Assembly: GCF_003609635.1 (NCBI RefSeq)
Contig: NZ_MCIA01000032.1
Span: 62,001-126,000 of the forward strand
Direction: 5' to 3'
DNA: 64,000 nt
Source of the DNA: Lacrimispora algidixylanolytica
Lineage (GTDB): Bacteria; Bacillota; Clostridia; Lachnospirales; Lachnospiraceae
This document shows positions 32,619 to 41,378 of this stretch, piece by piece; within the stretch, counting starts at the first letter, position 1; each line of letters begins with the position of its first letter. Made by a program: the position numbers and the translations under genes. The notes beneath the pieces were generated by a model. That model worked only from the letters and a program-made list of their open reading frames with translations, was not told the origin of the DNA and made no database searches.

Positions 32619-33860
32619 ATGAACTTTACAAAAAAGCGTTGGACCATTTTAATTGCAAGTTGTTTTATCAATCTTTGCATCGGCTCCCTGTACGCCTGGA
32701 GTGTATTGGCAGGCCCAATGGCAGAATATCTAAGTCAGTTAAACGGGGTGAAATTAACTGCAAGAGATTTGTCCATAGTTTTCGTTATCGCCAACGCAGT
32801 TGGACCGATTACAATGATTGCTGGGGGTAAGGTCAATGATACATTTGGACCAAAGCTGGTAGTATTTATCGGAGGCTTGATGTTTGGCGGCGGTATGTTT
32901 TTATCTGGCTTTGCACACAGCGTAGGCTTCCTGATTTTCACCTACTCTCTGTTGCTTGGTCTGGGATTAGGAATGGTATATGGTACAACCATCAGTACTT
33001 CCATTAAGTTTTTCCCAGATAAAAGAGGTCTTGTAGGTGGTTTGACAACTGCAACCTTTGGAATTAGCTCTGTGATTATACCTCCAGTTGCCTCTGCTAT
33101 TATGGCAACTACCGGACCAACAGCAGCATTTAAAATTATTGGTGTTGTATTTGCTGTTATCGTTTGCGGAAGTGCATTCTTTATTGAAAAATGTCCTGCT
33201 GATTTTGTTCCAGATGGCTGGACACCTCCAGTTCCTACTGGAAAGGCAAAAGCTGCTGTGAACATGGATTGGAAAGGTATGCTTTCAACACCAATCTTTT
33301 ATATTATGATCGTAATATTAACATGCGGTGCATTTGCAGCATTAATGTTTATCCCTTTGGCATCCCCAATTGCTCAGAAGATGATTGGTATGTCAGCACC
33401 TGCTGCAACCGCTGCTGTATCTACACTTGCGTTGTTTAATGTATTGGGAAGAGTGCTTGCAGGTACGATTTCTGATAAAATCGGCCGTATCAATACGTTG
33501 ACACTTGCCTATATATTATCAATTTTTGCTCTTATATTGATGTATATTTCAGGGGAAGGCACGGTCACCACATTTTATATCGCCATTTGTATTATCGGAA
33601 TTAGTTTTGGTTCTTTTATGGGCGTATTCCCAGGCTTCACGGCTGACCAGTTTGGTCCAAAGAATAATAGTGTAAACTATGGTATCATGTTTATTGGTTT
33701 TGCAGTAGCAGGTACGATTGGTCCAATTATTTTAAACTTAATATTCGATGCCAGTGGATCCTACCAAAAGGCATTCCTGTTTGCAATGGCAATTTCAGTA
33801 ATAGGTCTTTTGTTGACATTCCTTTATAAGAGTGTATATAAAAAACAAAATAATGGCTAA
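32619..33860 (+). CDS. OFA-family MFS transporter (oxalate/formate antiporter-like)
   Basis: The 413-aa protein has twelve predicted membrane segments and the OFA signature: CIGSLYAWSVLAGPM in helix 1, FGPKLVVFIGG, LGLGLGMVYGTTISTSIKFFPDKRGLVGGL and the second-half GRVLAGTISDKIGR motif. The family carries carboxylates such as oxalate/formate or pyruvate/lactate; the substrate is not known here. The ATG at 32619 has AGGAGGGG. A divergent PadR gene and a nearby hydroxyacid dehydrogenase suggest a carboxylate-related role, which is inference. Confidence 0.88.
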   Translation: MNFTKKRWTILIASCFINLCIGSLYAWSVLAGPMAEYLSQLNGVKLTARDLSIVFVIANAVGPITMIAGGKVNDTFGPKLVVFIGGLMFGGGMFLSGFAHSVGFLIFTYSLLLGLGLGMVYGTTISTSIKFFPDKRGLVGGLTTATFGISSVIIPPVASAIMATTGPTAAFKIIGVVFAVIVCGSAFFIEKCPADFVPDGWTPPVPTGKAKAAVNMDWKGMLSTPIFYIMIVILTCGAFAALMFIPLASPIAQKMIGMSAPAATAAVSTLALFNVLGRVLAGTISDKIGRINTLTLAYILSIFALILMYISGEGTVTTFYIAICIIGISFGSFMGVFPGFTADQFGPKNNSVNYGIMFIGFAVAGTIGPIILNLIFDASGSYQKAFLFAMAISVIGLLLTFLYKSVYKKQNNG

Positions 33861-33970
33861 ATAATCATATTTTAGACATACGATAAAATAGGATCTAAGT
33901 CAACTACGCTTAATGGTTTGAGAGCAAAAAGGCAGCATGCAGCCTTAGTTCGTATAATGTTTAAAATATT

Positions 33971-34022
33971 AAAATCCCCTATGTATCCAGCTTATTCTTA
34001 GCTGTTGCATAGGGGATTTTTA
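33971..34022. terminator. Bidirectional terminator after the OFA transporter
   Basis: Perfect 13-bp stem AAAATCCCCTATG / CATAGGGGATTTT followed by T-run; the amine oxidase gene converges from the other side. The rest of 33861-34103 holds no gene. Confidence 0.85.
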
Positions 34023-34103
34023 AATACCTATTTGTTCTATTTGGTAGCCTTTTATTGTAATGCACTGTTGCCAATAAATATTTTCCCATGTAAATCTATA
34101 ATG

Positions 34104-35786
34104 TTACGAAAGTCGCCTGTGAAAAGAACTGGCTAGCTGGTTCGCGGCTTCCATACCTGTATACAATGCCCCCTGCATCCAGCCATGTTTTGTGGATAGG
34201 TGCTCCCCAGCAAAGTAAATCCTCTGATTATATTCAGGCTTTAGCATCTCATAAGAAAATAATTCTTTCTGACCTGGGAGTGCCACAGCAAAAGCTCCTC
34301 GGTTATAAGGCTGATTATCCCATACCACCGTCTTATGGTCTTTTACAATAGAATCTAAGAATCCCCTTGGCAATCCGTGAACTTCCTCCACATTTTGTTT
34401 TATCAGATCAAACCGGAGTGTTTCTTCCATATTTCCCACTCTTGTCGCATTTAAATGATAATTATAGGAAGCTACCAGCACACCCGGTTCATTTGGCGAA
34501 CAGGAGGATACATCAGGACACAGAATGTGATCGCTCGGATAGAAGATATACTGAATGGGTAGGTCTGTCTGGGAAAAACCTCCCACCATACGTCCGTAAT
34601 CGGCATCCTGTTCCCAAAAGCGCTCTTTGCATAAAAATGATGTCTTTTGCGAATTCGTATAATTAAATTCTAAGATGGACTGCATCTTAGGATTGCTAAA
34701 AAGTGGTTTAATCTCAACTTCCCTCAGAGTGGAAAAAGGAATTGCACATATAACGTAATCAAAAACGTCGTTCGTTTTGCTTAAAGTCCGAACATTGCGA
34801 TGAGCAAGAACAATTTGATTGCTGTTTTGCTGCTGATAAATGCCTGTAACCGTCTGACCAGATAGGTAAGTAACTGTGCCAAGCTGAGAAGACGGAATAT
34901 CTTGATACTGAGGCGATTTGTCCGTGAAGAAGGACTTTATAAAAGCATAGGGCAAGTTTACCATGCCGCCCTCAATGGTATAGGTGTTGCGGTAGTCCAT
35001 GGTGTATTCCTCGTGGACGGTTTCCGCATAGCTGGTATCAAACAATGCTCCAGTCCCTGGATCGACTCCTGAGATCAAGCTGATTGCCCCCTGACTTAAT
35101 CCCAGATTTTCCAGAGTCTGTCGAATGGAATAATTTGTAAATGGCAGATATTCCGGGGAATATTTTGGTAATATTTGTATTAGCTCCGACCGGATATCAG
35201 GTGGAAGCTGCATCATCATGTACAAGAAGGCATAGTCATCAAGCTCTGCCCAGGGAGTATTTCTTTCCTGAGGCGTCAAATCATATAAGGGATAGAGCAT
35301 CTGCTCAATGGAATCTGATGTTCTCAAGCGGGTATTATGTACGTATAAAAAATTATTGCGCCGCCTTAGAGACAGAGGACGGGTATTTAGACCAAACGAA
35401 TTGATATAGTGCCAGGTGGTTTCATGGGATGCCGGTATTCTTTGAGCACCAAATTCATTATAGTATCTACCTTCCTGGTCGTAATAGTAGGTATAAACTC
35501 TACCTCCGATTCTTTTATCGTTGGCCTCTAGAATGGTAATATCGGCTCCCAGCTTGCGAAGCTCAAATGCAGCGGATAAACCGGAAAGGCCTCCTCCTAT
35601 GACACCTATTTTTACACCTTTTAGATCTCCTGGCAAAGCATAATTTGTAATATCTGGGGGAGGACTTAGCAAAGGAACAATATAGTCGTAATCTTCCGGC
35701 CGACCGGCCGTTTCTAATGAATCTCTAATCATTTCATGTCGCTGTTCATTGGTAGGATTCATTACCTGATTTAATGGAATATCCAT
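34104..35786 (-). CDS. FAD-dependent amine oxidase family protein
   Basis: The 560-aa flavoprotein has the dinucleotide-binding motif GVIGGGLSGLSAAFELRKLGADITILEA (about residues 62-89, cited in part) followed by RIGGRVYTY, a central insert domain, and the C-terminal FAD motif YFAGEHLSTKHGWMQGALYTGMEAA. This fits L-amino-acid oxidase/monoamine oxidase members. No signal peptide is seen. The ATG at 35786 has GAGGT. A substrate-binding lipoprotein gene lies just upstream on the same strand (90 bases), suggesting a shared substrate, possibly an amine; this is inference. Confidence 0.85.
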   Translation of the reverse strand: MDIPLNQVMNPTNEQRHEMIRDSLETAGRPEDYDYIVPLLSPPPDITNYALPGDLKGVKIGVIGGGLSGLSAAFELRKLGADITILEANDKRIGGRVYTYYYDQEGRYYNEFGAQRIPASHETTWHYINSFGLNTRPLSLRRRNNFLYVHNTRLRTSDSIEQMLYPLYDLTPQERNTPWAELDDYAFLYMMMQLPPDIRSELIQILPKYSPEYLPFTNYSIRQTLENLGLSQGAISLISGVDPGTGALFDTSYAETVHEEYTMDYRNTYTIEGGMVNLPYAFIKSFFTDKSPQYQDIPSSQLGTVTYLSGQTVTGIYQQQNSNQIVLAHRNVRTLSKTNDVFDYVICAIPFSTLREVEIKPLFSNPKMQSILEFNYTNSQKTSFLCKERFWEQDADYGRMVGGFSQTDLPIQYIFYPSDHILCPDVSSCSPNEPGVLVASYNYHLNATRVGNMEETLRFDLIKQNVEEVHGLPRGFLDSIVKDHKTVVWDNQPYNRGAFAVALPGQKELFSYEMLKPEYNQRIYFAGEHLSTKHGWMQGALYTGMEAANQLASSFHRRLS

Positions 35787-35830
35787 GGATTATACCTCAT
35801 AATGTGGCTTTCATAGCAATAAAGAGATAT

Positions 35831-35862
35831 AAGGGGACAATTGCATGTTGCAACGCCCCCTT
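35831..35862 (-). terminator. Possible terminator after the binding-protein gene
   Basis: AAGGGG...TTGCA / TGCAA...CCCCTT interrupted hairpin 15 bases past the stop codon; the T-run is weak. Confidence 0.55.
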
Positions 35863-35876
35863 TATTGTTTTATTGC

Positions 35877-36884
35877 TTATTTTGCTGCTTTCTCAGAAAA
35901 CTCAGTTGTAACCAATTCTTCATAAGGAACCCGTTCCTTTAACTGACCTGCCTCTTCTAAAATATTCTCCAGAAGCTCAAAGCTGTCTTTTTCAAACACA
36001 GTATCCTTTTTCCAGGAATCCTGTGATTTGTAACGATCTACAATGGCAGCAATGGTCTTAACATCGGTTTCCTTAAATTGAGGCTGAATTACCTTTGCGA
36101 TTTCATCGGAAGAATGTGTGTTTACAAACTCCATTCCTTTTTGGATCGCATTTGTGAATTTTTGAACGGTCTCTGGATTCTTTTTTAAATAACTTTTCTT
36201 TACGCTGTACGCCGTATAAGGAACATATCCAGAATCAACGCCTAAGGAAGCAACTACAAATCCACTTCCTTCTTTTTCTAATCCTGTAGCAAATGGTTCA
36301 AATTCAACGGTATAGTCGGCGTCATTGCTGGTAAAAGCGGCAGCAGTCAGGCCAAATTGAATGCTCTGGTCAATGGCAAGATCTGTAGCAGGATCAATGC
36401 CGTTTTTCTTTAATATATACTCAAATACCATCTGGGGCATTCCCCCTGCTCTTCCTCCAAGTACTTTTTTACCTTTTAAATCCGTCCATTTAAAACTTGG
36501 CTGGCTGCTTCTTCCAACCAGGAAATTACCAGCACGCTGGGTTAGCTGTGCAAAATTAACGGCGTAATCATCAGAACCGTTGGCATAAGTATAAATGCTG
36601 GCTTCTGACCCCATAAATCCAATATCAGCATCTCCAGAAATCAGGGCAGTCATGACTTTATCAGCCCCGGCTCCATTCACTAGGGTCAAGTCAATGCCTT
36701 CATCTTTGAAATATCCAAGCTCAAGGGCTGCATATTGTGGTGCATAAAAGATGGAATGGGCAACTTCATTTAAAGTTACCGGAGTTAAATCGGATGGCTT
36801 TCCTTTGGATCCGCAGCCGGTCAGGCTTACGATGGCAGCCCCGGTGAATATGGCAGTCAGAAAAAAGTGTAGAACCTTTCTCAT
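35877..36884 (-). CDS. ABC transporter substrate-binding lipoprotein (SsuA/ThiY/NMT1 type)
   Basis: The 335-aa protein has a signal peptide and lipobox SLTGC (Cys24) and the NMT1/THI5-like fold: HSIFYAPQYAALELGYFKDEGIDLTLV, GDADIGFMGSEASIY, GGRAGGMPQMVFEYILKKNG. Relatives bind thiamine precursors, sulfonates or nitrate-like anions. No cognate permease or ATPase gene is in the window, so it is an orphan receptor here. The ATG at 36884 has AAGGAGG. The amine oxidase gene follows; a 43-aa lipoprotein gene precedes. Confidence 0.88.
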   Translation of the reverse strand: MRKVLHFFLTAIFTGAAIVSLTGCGSKGKPSDLTPVTLNEVAHSIFYAPQYAALELGYFKDEGIDLTLVNGAGADKVMTALISGDADIGFMGSEASIYTYANGSDDYAVNFAQLTQRAGNFLVGRSSQPSFKWTDLKGKKVLGGRAGGMPQMVFEYILKKNGIDPATDLAIDQSIQFGLTAAAFTSNDADYTVEFEPFATGLEKEGSGFVVASLGVDSGYVPYTAYSVKKSYLKKNPETVQKFTNAIQKGMEFVNTHSSDEIAKVIQPQFKETDVKTIAAIVDRYKSQDSWKKDTVFEKDSFELLENILEEAGQLKERVPYEELVTTEFSEKAAK

Positions 36885-36957
36885 ACAATCCTCCTTAGGG
36901 AATCTAATACTACATTGTATTAATCAGTAGTGAAATGGTACCTTGTCTTTAAAAAAA

Positions 36958-37089
36958 TTATATTTTTACGTTCTCATATGAGATATAAGAGAAAAGTGGT
37001 CTAATTTGTTTTCGGTAAGAGTGCCTGCAGCTTGTTAAAGAAGCAACCACCATGAAAGAAGCCAGTATTATAACGATGATCCGATTCAC
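36958..37089 (-). CDS. Small putative lipoprotein (43 aa)
   Basis: From GTG at 37089 to TAA at 36958. The product starts MNRIIVIILASFMVVASLTSC: charged residue, hydrophobic core, then a lipobox LTSC with Cys21, leaving a mature peptide of 23 residues (RHSYRKQIRPLF and so on). GGGGGA lies 5 bases upstream of the GTG. It sits 73 bases upstream of the orphan binding-protein gene on the same strand. It could be a genuine small lipoprotein or the remnant of a longer one. No homologue is recognised. Confidence 0.5.
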   Translation of the reverse strand: MNRIIVIILASFMVVASLTSCRHSYRKQIRPLFSYISYENVKI

Positions 37090-37242
37090 AAGGTTCCCCC
37101 TTCTTTCGTTGTTCTGGTAGCATTGTATGAAGGCACGCTTGCCTTTGTTCTGGCATTTCTATATTTAATAAAAATGAAATGGAATAAGAGGACAAACTGT
37201 GGTATACTGCTATGGTAAATCAGCAAAAGCAGGAGAAATGTA

Positions 37243-38052
37243 ATGAACTATCGGATGATTGTGCTGGATTTGGATGGGACTTTGACTAATAAGGATAAGG
37301 TGATCACATCTAGAACCAAAGAGGCACTTTTTGAATTAAAACGGCAGGGGGGTATCATTGTCCTGGCTTCCGGGCGACCCACCTATGGCATCATGCCTCT
37401 TGCCAGAGAATTAGAGCTTCATGAGACAGGAGGATATATTTTATCCTATAATGGCGGCCGAATTATAGACTTAAGTACAGGAGAAGCGGTATTTTCAAAA
37501 GAACTACCTGTAGAATCAAATGAAAAGATTATAAAGCTATCCAAAGACTATGGAGTGAATGTCTTAACTTATGAGGATGACGTGATTATTACGCCCAATG
37601 CCTTAGATGAATATGTCCAGAAGGAAGCATTCATTAATAAGTTAAAGGTAAAAGAAGTACAGGATATGGAAGCTTACGCAAGATTTCCAGTTGTTAAATT
37701 CATGATGCTTGAAGAAGGAGAGATTCTTCAGATGGTAGAGCCAAAGGTAAAGTCGTTTTTGGGTCGTGACTACAGCGTTTATCGTTCTGAGCCTTACTTT
37801 TTAGAAATTCTTCCAAAAGGAATTGATAAAGCAGCCAGTTTGGAACGCTTGCTTTCCCGTCTTTCTATGAACAAGGATGAGATGATTGCTTGTGGAGATG
37901 GATATAACGATCTATCTATGATTGAGTATGCAGGCCTTGGAGTTGCTATGGAAAATGCAGTTCTTCCAGTAAAGAAGGCAGCAGATTATATCACGTATTC
38001 GAATAACGACGATGGAGTTGCTCATGTAATAGAAAAATTTATGCTTTCCTGA
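37243..38052 (+). CDS. Cof-type HAD phosphatase
   Basis: The 269-aa protein has HAD motif I VLDLDGTLTN (nucleophile Asp9-type), motif II LASGRPTYG, the C2-type cap, motif III lysine in KGIDKAASL and motif IV ACGDGYNDLSMIEYAGLGVAM. Such enzymes hydrolyse small phosphorylated metabolites in the cytoplasm; the substrate cannot be assigned. The ATG at 37243 follows AGGAGA. It is separate from the yerC gene by 82 bases. Confidence 0.92.
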   Translation: MNYRMIVLDLDGTLTNKDKVITSRTKEALFELKRQGGIIVLASGRPTYGIMPLARELELHETGGYILSYNGGRIIDLSTGEAVFSKELPVESNEKIIKLSKDYGVNVLTYEDDVIITPNALDEYVQKEAFINKLKVKEVQDMEAYARFPVVKFMMLEEGEILQMVEPKVKSFLGRDYSVYRSEPYFLEILPKGIDKAASLERLLSRLSMNKDEMIACGDGYNDLSMIEYAGLGVAMENAVLPVKKAADYITYSNNDDGVAHVIEKFMLS

Positions 38053-38134
38053 TAGTCAGGGGTGGATTTTACAACTTTAATATGTTAAAATGTACCTAAT
38101 AGTAAAAGTGAAAAAAAGGGGATTGAATAATACT

Positions 38135-38434
38135 ATGAATAAAAAAATTAAGACAGATGTAGTTGATCATCTGTTTGAAGCCATTTTGACCTTAAAGACA
38201 CCAGAAGAGTGTTACATCTTCTTTGAGGATGTTTGTACGGTGAATGAGCTTTTAAGCTTATCTCAAAGGTATGAAGTGGCTAAAATGCTGAGGGAGGGTC
38301 GTACTTATCTGGAAATAGCAGAGAAGACAGGTGCCTCCACTGCAACCATAAGCCGTGTTAACCGCTCATTGAATTATGGAAATGACGGGTATGACATGGT
38401 CTTTAAACGTTTAGAGGATAAAAGACAGGAATAA
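38135..38434 (+). CDS. YerC/YecD family TrpR-related protein
   Basis: The 99-aa protein has a TrpR-like helix-turn-helix (LSQRYEVAKMLREGRTYLEIAEKTGASTATISRVNRSLNYG). The family is a Firmicute homologue of the Trp repressor of unknown target. The ATG at 38135 with AAGGGG is preferred over the frame opening at 38090. Confidence 0.9.
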   Translation: MNKKIKTDVVDHLFEAILTLKTPEECYIFFEDVCTVNELLSLSQRYEVAKMLREGRTYLEIAEKTGASTATISRVNRSLNYGNDGYDMVFKRLEDKRQE

Positions 38435-38474
38435 AAAATGGGGACAAGCTTAATTGCTCTGTCCCCATTTTTTT
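38433..38474. terminator. Bidirectional terminator between yerC and the DUF1836 gene
   Basis: AAAAATGGGGACA / TGTCCCCATTTTT perfect stem with T-run; the two convergent genes end at its edges. Confidence 0.9.
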
Positions 38475-39087
38475 ACTTTTTCTTTTTTCCAGGCCCTGTT
38501 TCATATAAATCGTCAATGAGCTTTTCTATTACCTGCTTTTTCAAATATACATCAAAGGAAAGTCCGGAGATCCAAGAAAAAAGCTGTAGATATTCCAGAT
38601 CTTCAGGATCTAAATTCTTATCCGTAAAGGCAGTCTTGGATTTTTCGAATTTATCCATAATGTCTGCTTGAATACGGTCTAGATCTGATTCTTCCCGAGA
38701 AAAAATCTCTTTGTAGATGTCTTCTAAGGGCAGATCATCGGGAGTATTAAAGTGCTTATCTGTAATGGGCTTAAATAGCTGTTCGATGTCATGAAAAGAA
38801 AGAAGATTCTTAAAATAATAGATAAATATGAGCAAAAGAATATGTTCTCTCGTATATTTCTTCTTGTTTGGAGCTGGGAGAAGGTTATTCTTCGCATAAT
38901 TGTTAATCATGGTTTTTGTAAGAACCTTGTCATCTGAATAGCGCTTGGTGTCTTTTAAATGCGCATCCATGAATGTGGTGACCTGATCCATATATAAATC
39001 TATATTAGGGATGGTTTCCGGCTTAATGTGCTGAATTGATTTCAGGTGCTCTAAAATATCCTGCATTCTTTCGTCGTTTGTTTTCAT
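38473..39087 (-). CDS. DUF1836 family protein
   Basis: The 204-aa protein matches DUF1836: LTKTMINNYAKNNLLPAPNKKKYTREHILLLIFIYYFKNLLS is the family core and looks like a MerR-type winged helix (a recognition helix followed by NNYAKNNLL and a K-rich wing). It is probably a DNA-binding regulator with unknown target. The C-terminus is lysine-rich (PGKKKK). The ATG at 39087 has GGAGG; the frame opening at 39123 is not needed. Confidence 0.85.
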   Translation of the reverse strand: MKTNDERMQDILEHLKSIQHIKPETIPNIDLYMDQVTTFMDAHLKDTKRYSDDKVLTKTMINNYAKNNLLPAPNKKKYTREHILLLIFIYYFKNLLSFHDIEQLFKPITDKHFNTPDDLPLEDIYKEIFSREESDLDRIQADIMDKFEKSKTAFTDKNLDPEDLEYLQLFSWISGLSFDVYLKKQVIEKLIDDLYETGPGKKKK

Positions 39088-39202
39088 GTGTTCCTCCGTT
39101 CTGTGTGCAGAATGCCCCCACATAAGGGATCATACCCTTTGTCATATTATATAGTATTCAATACCAGATGACAAGAGGTAAAAGGCGATAAATAAGATAT
39201 TC

Positions 39203-39230
39203 TTGACATTTAAAGAATGTATGCTAATCT
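39203..39230 (+). promoter_or_regulatory. Sigma-A promoter of ridA
   Basis: TTGACA at 39203-39208, 16 bases, TAATCT at 39225-39230. Confidence 0.5.
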
Positions 39231-39269
39231 AAAACTATTCATTTCGCATAGGAGAGGAGATACACAATC

Positions 39270-39653
39270 ATGAAAAAAGTAATTGCGACAGAAAAGGCTC
39301 CATCAGCAATCGGGCCATATTCCCAGGGTGTACGTTGTGGAGATATGGTATTTGTATCAGGTCAGCTACCAATTGATCCAGCTACAGGCGCTTTTGCAGG
39401 TGAAGATATTGTTTCTCAGACAAGACAATCTTTGACAAACATCCGCGCTATCCTTGAAAGCGATGGTCTTACTATGGCAAATATCGTAAAGACAACTGTG
39501 TTATTGAAAAACATCAGCGATTTTGGCGCGATGAATGAAGTGTATGCAACTTTTTTTGAAGGTGCATGTCCTGCAAGGGCGGCATTTGAAGTTGCAGCAT
39601 TACCAAAAGACTCATTAATTGAAATCGAAGCAGTCGCTTACTGCGGAGAATAA
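39270..39653 (+). CDS. ridA: RidA family 2-iminobutanoate/2-iminopropanoate deaminase
   Basis: The 127-aa protein has the RidA hallmarks APSAIGPYSQGVRCGDMVFVSGQLPIDP, IVKTTVLLKNISDF, CPARAAFEVAALPKDSLIEIEAVA with the conserved Arg that binds the imine carboxylate. It hydrolyses reactive enamine/imine intermediates from PLP enzymes. The ATG at 39270 has AGGAGAGGAGA. Monocistronic, followed by a terminator. Confidence 0.95.
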   Translation: MKKVIATEKAPSAIGPYSQGVRCGDMVFVSGQLPIDPATGAFAGEDIVSQTRQSLTNIRAILESDGLTMANIVKTTVLLKNISDFGAMNEVYATFFEGACPARAAFEVAALPKDSLIEIEAVAYCGE

Positions 39654-39684
39654 AAACTAGAATAAACGAAGCGTTACTAAGGAT

Positions 39685-39727
39685 AAAAGGGAGTACAGGC
39701 ATGTCAGGATGCGGTACTCTCTTTTTG
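39685..39727 (+). terminator. Rho-independent terminator after ridA
   Basis: GGGAGTAC / GTACTCTC stem followed by TTTTT. Confidence 0.75.
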
Positions 39728-39929
39728 TAATGGACTGTCTAAATGAAGCAAATCGGGTCCACTTGTAGAAATTAAGGGCTTTTTGCGAAAGAAATGGGTT
39801 GCATATTGACGGACTTATATTATAATAAATTGAGGAAGTTCGATAGGTACTTATATCAATCGAATGGAAGTTTTTACCTTCAAGAAGAAAATCAAGATTA
39901 ATTTAATAATGGAAGTTGGTACTCTTACG

Positions 39930-41240
39930 ATGAATGTGAATGAAACGGCAGAAGAATACATAAACCAGATTCCAATGTGGGCAAGAAAAAAGAATTCCCT
40001 TGAAGATATCCGTAGATTCTTGTACGAAATGGGAGAACCTGATGAAAGTATGAAGATCTTTCATGTAGCCGGAACCAATGGCAAAGGGTCCGTTTGTGCA
40101 TTTCTCCAGTCTGCCTTAATAAACGCCGGGTACCGAGCTGGCACGTTTACCTCACCCCATCTAATTGATATTAAGGAACGTTTTTGTATCAATGGAGAGA
40201 TGGTTTCAGAAGATACCTTTTCCCAAAGCTGTGAGCGAGTGAAAAAGCTTTCTAAGCGCATGATGGAAAAGGGATTTTGCCATCCCTCATATTTTGAGTT
40301 TCTCTTTTATATGGCGATGGACATGTTTGATCAGGCAGAAGTAGATTATGTTATTTTGGAAACCGGACTAGGGGGGAGACTTGATACCACCAACGTTATA
40401 AGGCACCCTCTTGTTTCAATAATTACCTCCATTAGTTTGGATCATACGGAATATCTTGGAGATACCATAGAGAAAATAGCGCGGGAAAAAGCCGGAATCA
40501 TAAAAGAAGGTGTTCCAGTCGTTTTTGATGGAAATGATATTAGTGCCTCTGCTGTTATAAAAAGTAGGGCTAAGGAGCTTTTGGTCTCTTTTGATCAGGT
40601 GGACAAGCAAGATTATAAAATAATTGATACCAATGATATAGGATTTCGTGTTCGATTTTTGGACACAAATGGGAAAAATCATGAATTAATGATTCCATCT
40701 CATGGAGAATATCAGGTAATGAACGCCCTTTTATCCTTCCGAGCATTGGAAGCGGCTGGATTAGGTGCCATAACGAGTATAAAGGAAGGGTTTTCTAATA
40801 TGCAGTGGCCTGCTAGGATGGAAGAGGTTATGCCAGGTGTGTTTTTAGACGGGGCTCATAATCCGGCAGGAATTGAAGCGTTTTTAGAAGCGGCATTAAT
40901 GCTTTGTCAGACAAGGCAAAAGAAGGCAGATATCATGTTTTCGGCAGTATCTGATAAAGACTACGGTTTGATGATAAAAAAGGTTGCAAATACACTCCCC
41001 CTCAATCATGTGGCAGTAGCGCATATTGATTCGGAAAGGGGTCTTAAGACAGAAATACTTCTTAAGGAATTTCAGGAAGTCTGTGGAAGTCAGGTAAAGG
41101 GATTTTCTTCTATTGAAGAGGCTTTATCATTCCTGCTTCAGGAAAGGGCTGAAGACCGTCTGATTTTCTGTGTAGGTTCTCTCTATTTGATGGGTGAGAT
41201 AAAAACGGTTTTAAGGAGGAACAAATATGATGGATTTTGA
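39930..41240 (+). CDS. folC: Folylpolyglutamate/dihydrofolate synthase
   Basis: The protein has the FolC pattern: VAGTNGKGSVCAFLQSAL (P-loop), GTFTSPHLIDIKERFCINGE, ETGLGGRLDTTNVI, SLDHTEYLGDTIEKIAREKAGI, and VFLDGAHNPAGIEAF in the second domain. It adds glutamate to folates (and dihydropteroate) in the cytoplasm. The start is uncertain: the frame is open from ATG 39864 through ATGs at 39909 and 39930, none with a strong ribosome binding site; 39930 gives a 436-aa protein beginning MNVNETAEEYI, closest to the family. The 46-aa gene starts inside its last codons. Confidence 0.88.
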   Translation: MNVNETAEEYINQIPMWARKKNSLEDIRRFLYEMGEPDESMKIFHVAGTNGKGSVCAFLQSALINAGYRAGTFTSPHLIDIKERFCINGEMVSEDTFSQSCERVKKLSKRMMEKGFCHPSYFEFLFYMAMDMFDQAEVDYVILETGLGGRLDTTNVIRHPLVSIITSISLDHTEYLGDTIEKIAREKAGIIKEGVPVVFDGNDISASAVIKSRAKELLVSFDQVDKQDYKIIDTNDIGFRVRFLDTNGKNHELMIPSHGEYQVMNALLSFRALEAAGLGAITSIKEGFSNMQWPARMEEVMPGVFLDGAHNPAGIEAFLEAALMLCQTRQKKADIMFSAVSDKDYGLMIKKVANTLPLNHVAVAHIDSERGLKTEILLKEFQEVCGSQVKGFSSIEEALSFLLQERAEDRLIFCVGSLYLMGEIKTVLRRNKYDGF

Positions 41241-41367
41241 AGCGGAAATAAATGAATACAGGCCAAGCCTTGAAGTAGATGCGGTGGAAGATGCCATTGT
41301 TAAAAGTGATCTTACAGACATGAATGATATCATGATGGGTCTTATAAAAGAAGTCAGCAAGGAATAG
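41227..41367 (+). CDS. Small hypothetical protein (46 aa)
   Basis: ATG at 41227 with AGGAGG 7 bases upstream, overlapping the folC end by 14 bases. The product is acidic (EAEINEYRPSLEVDAVEDAIVKSD and so on), with no membrane segment. No family is recognised. The strong ribosome binding site and tight packing between folC and the TPR gene (12-base gap) support real translation. Confidence 0.6.
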   Translation: MMDFEAEINEYRPSLEVDAVEDAIVKSDLTDMNDIMMGLIKEVSKE

Positions 41368-41378
41368 GCGGTTAGAAT

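Noticed and set aside
37001-37195. 64-aa minus-strand reading frame upstream of the binding-protein gene
   Set aside because: It has no ribosome binding site and no plausible composition; the overlapping frame at 36958-37089 has a lipobox and a Shine-Dalgarno site and is preferred.
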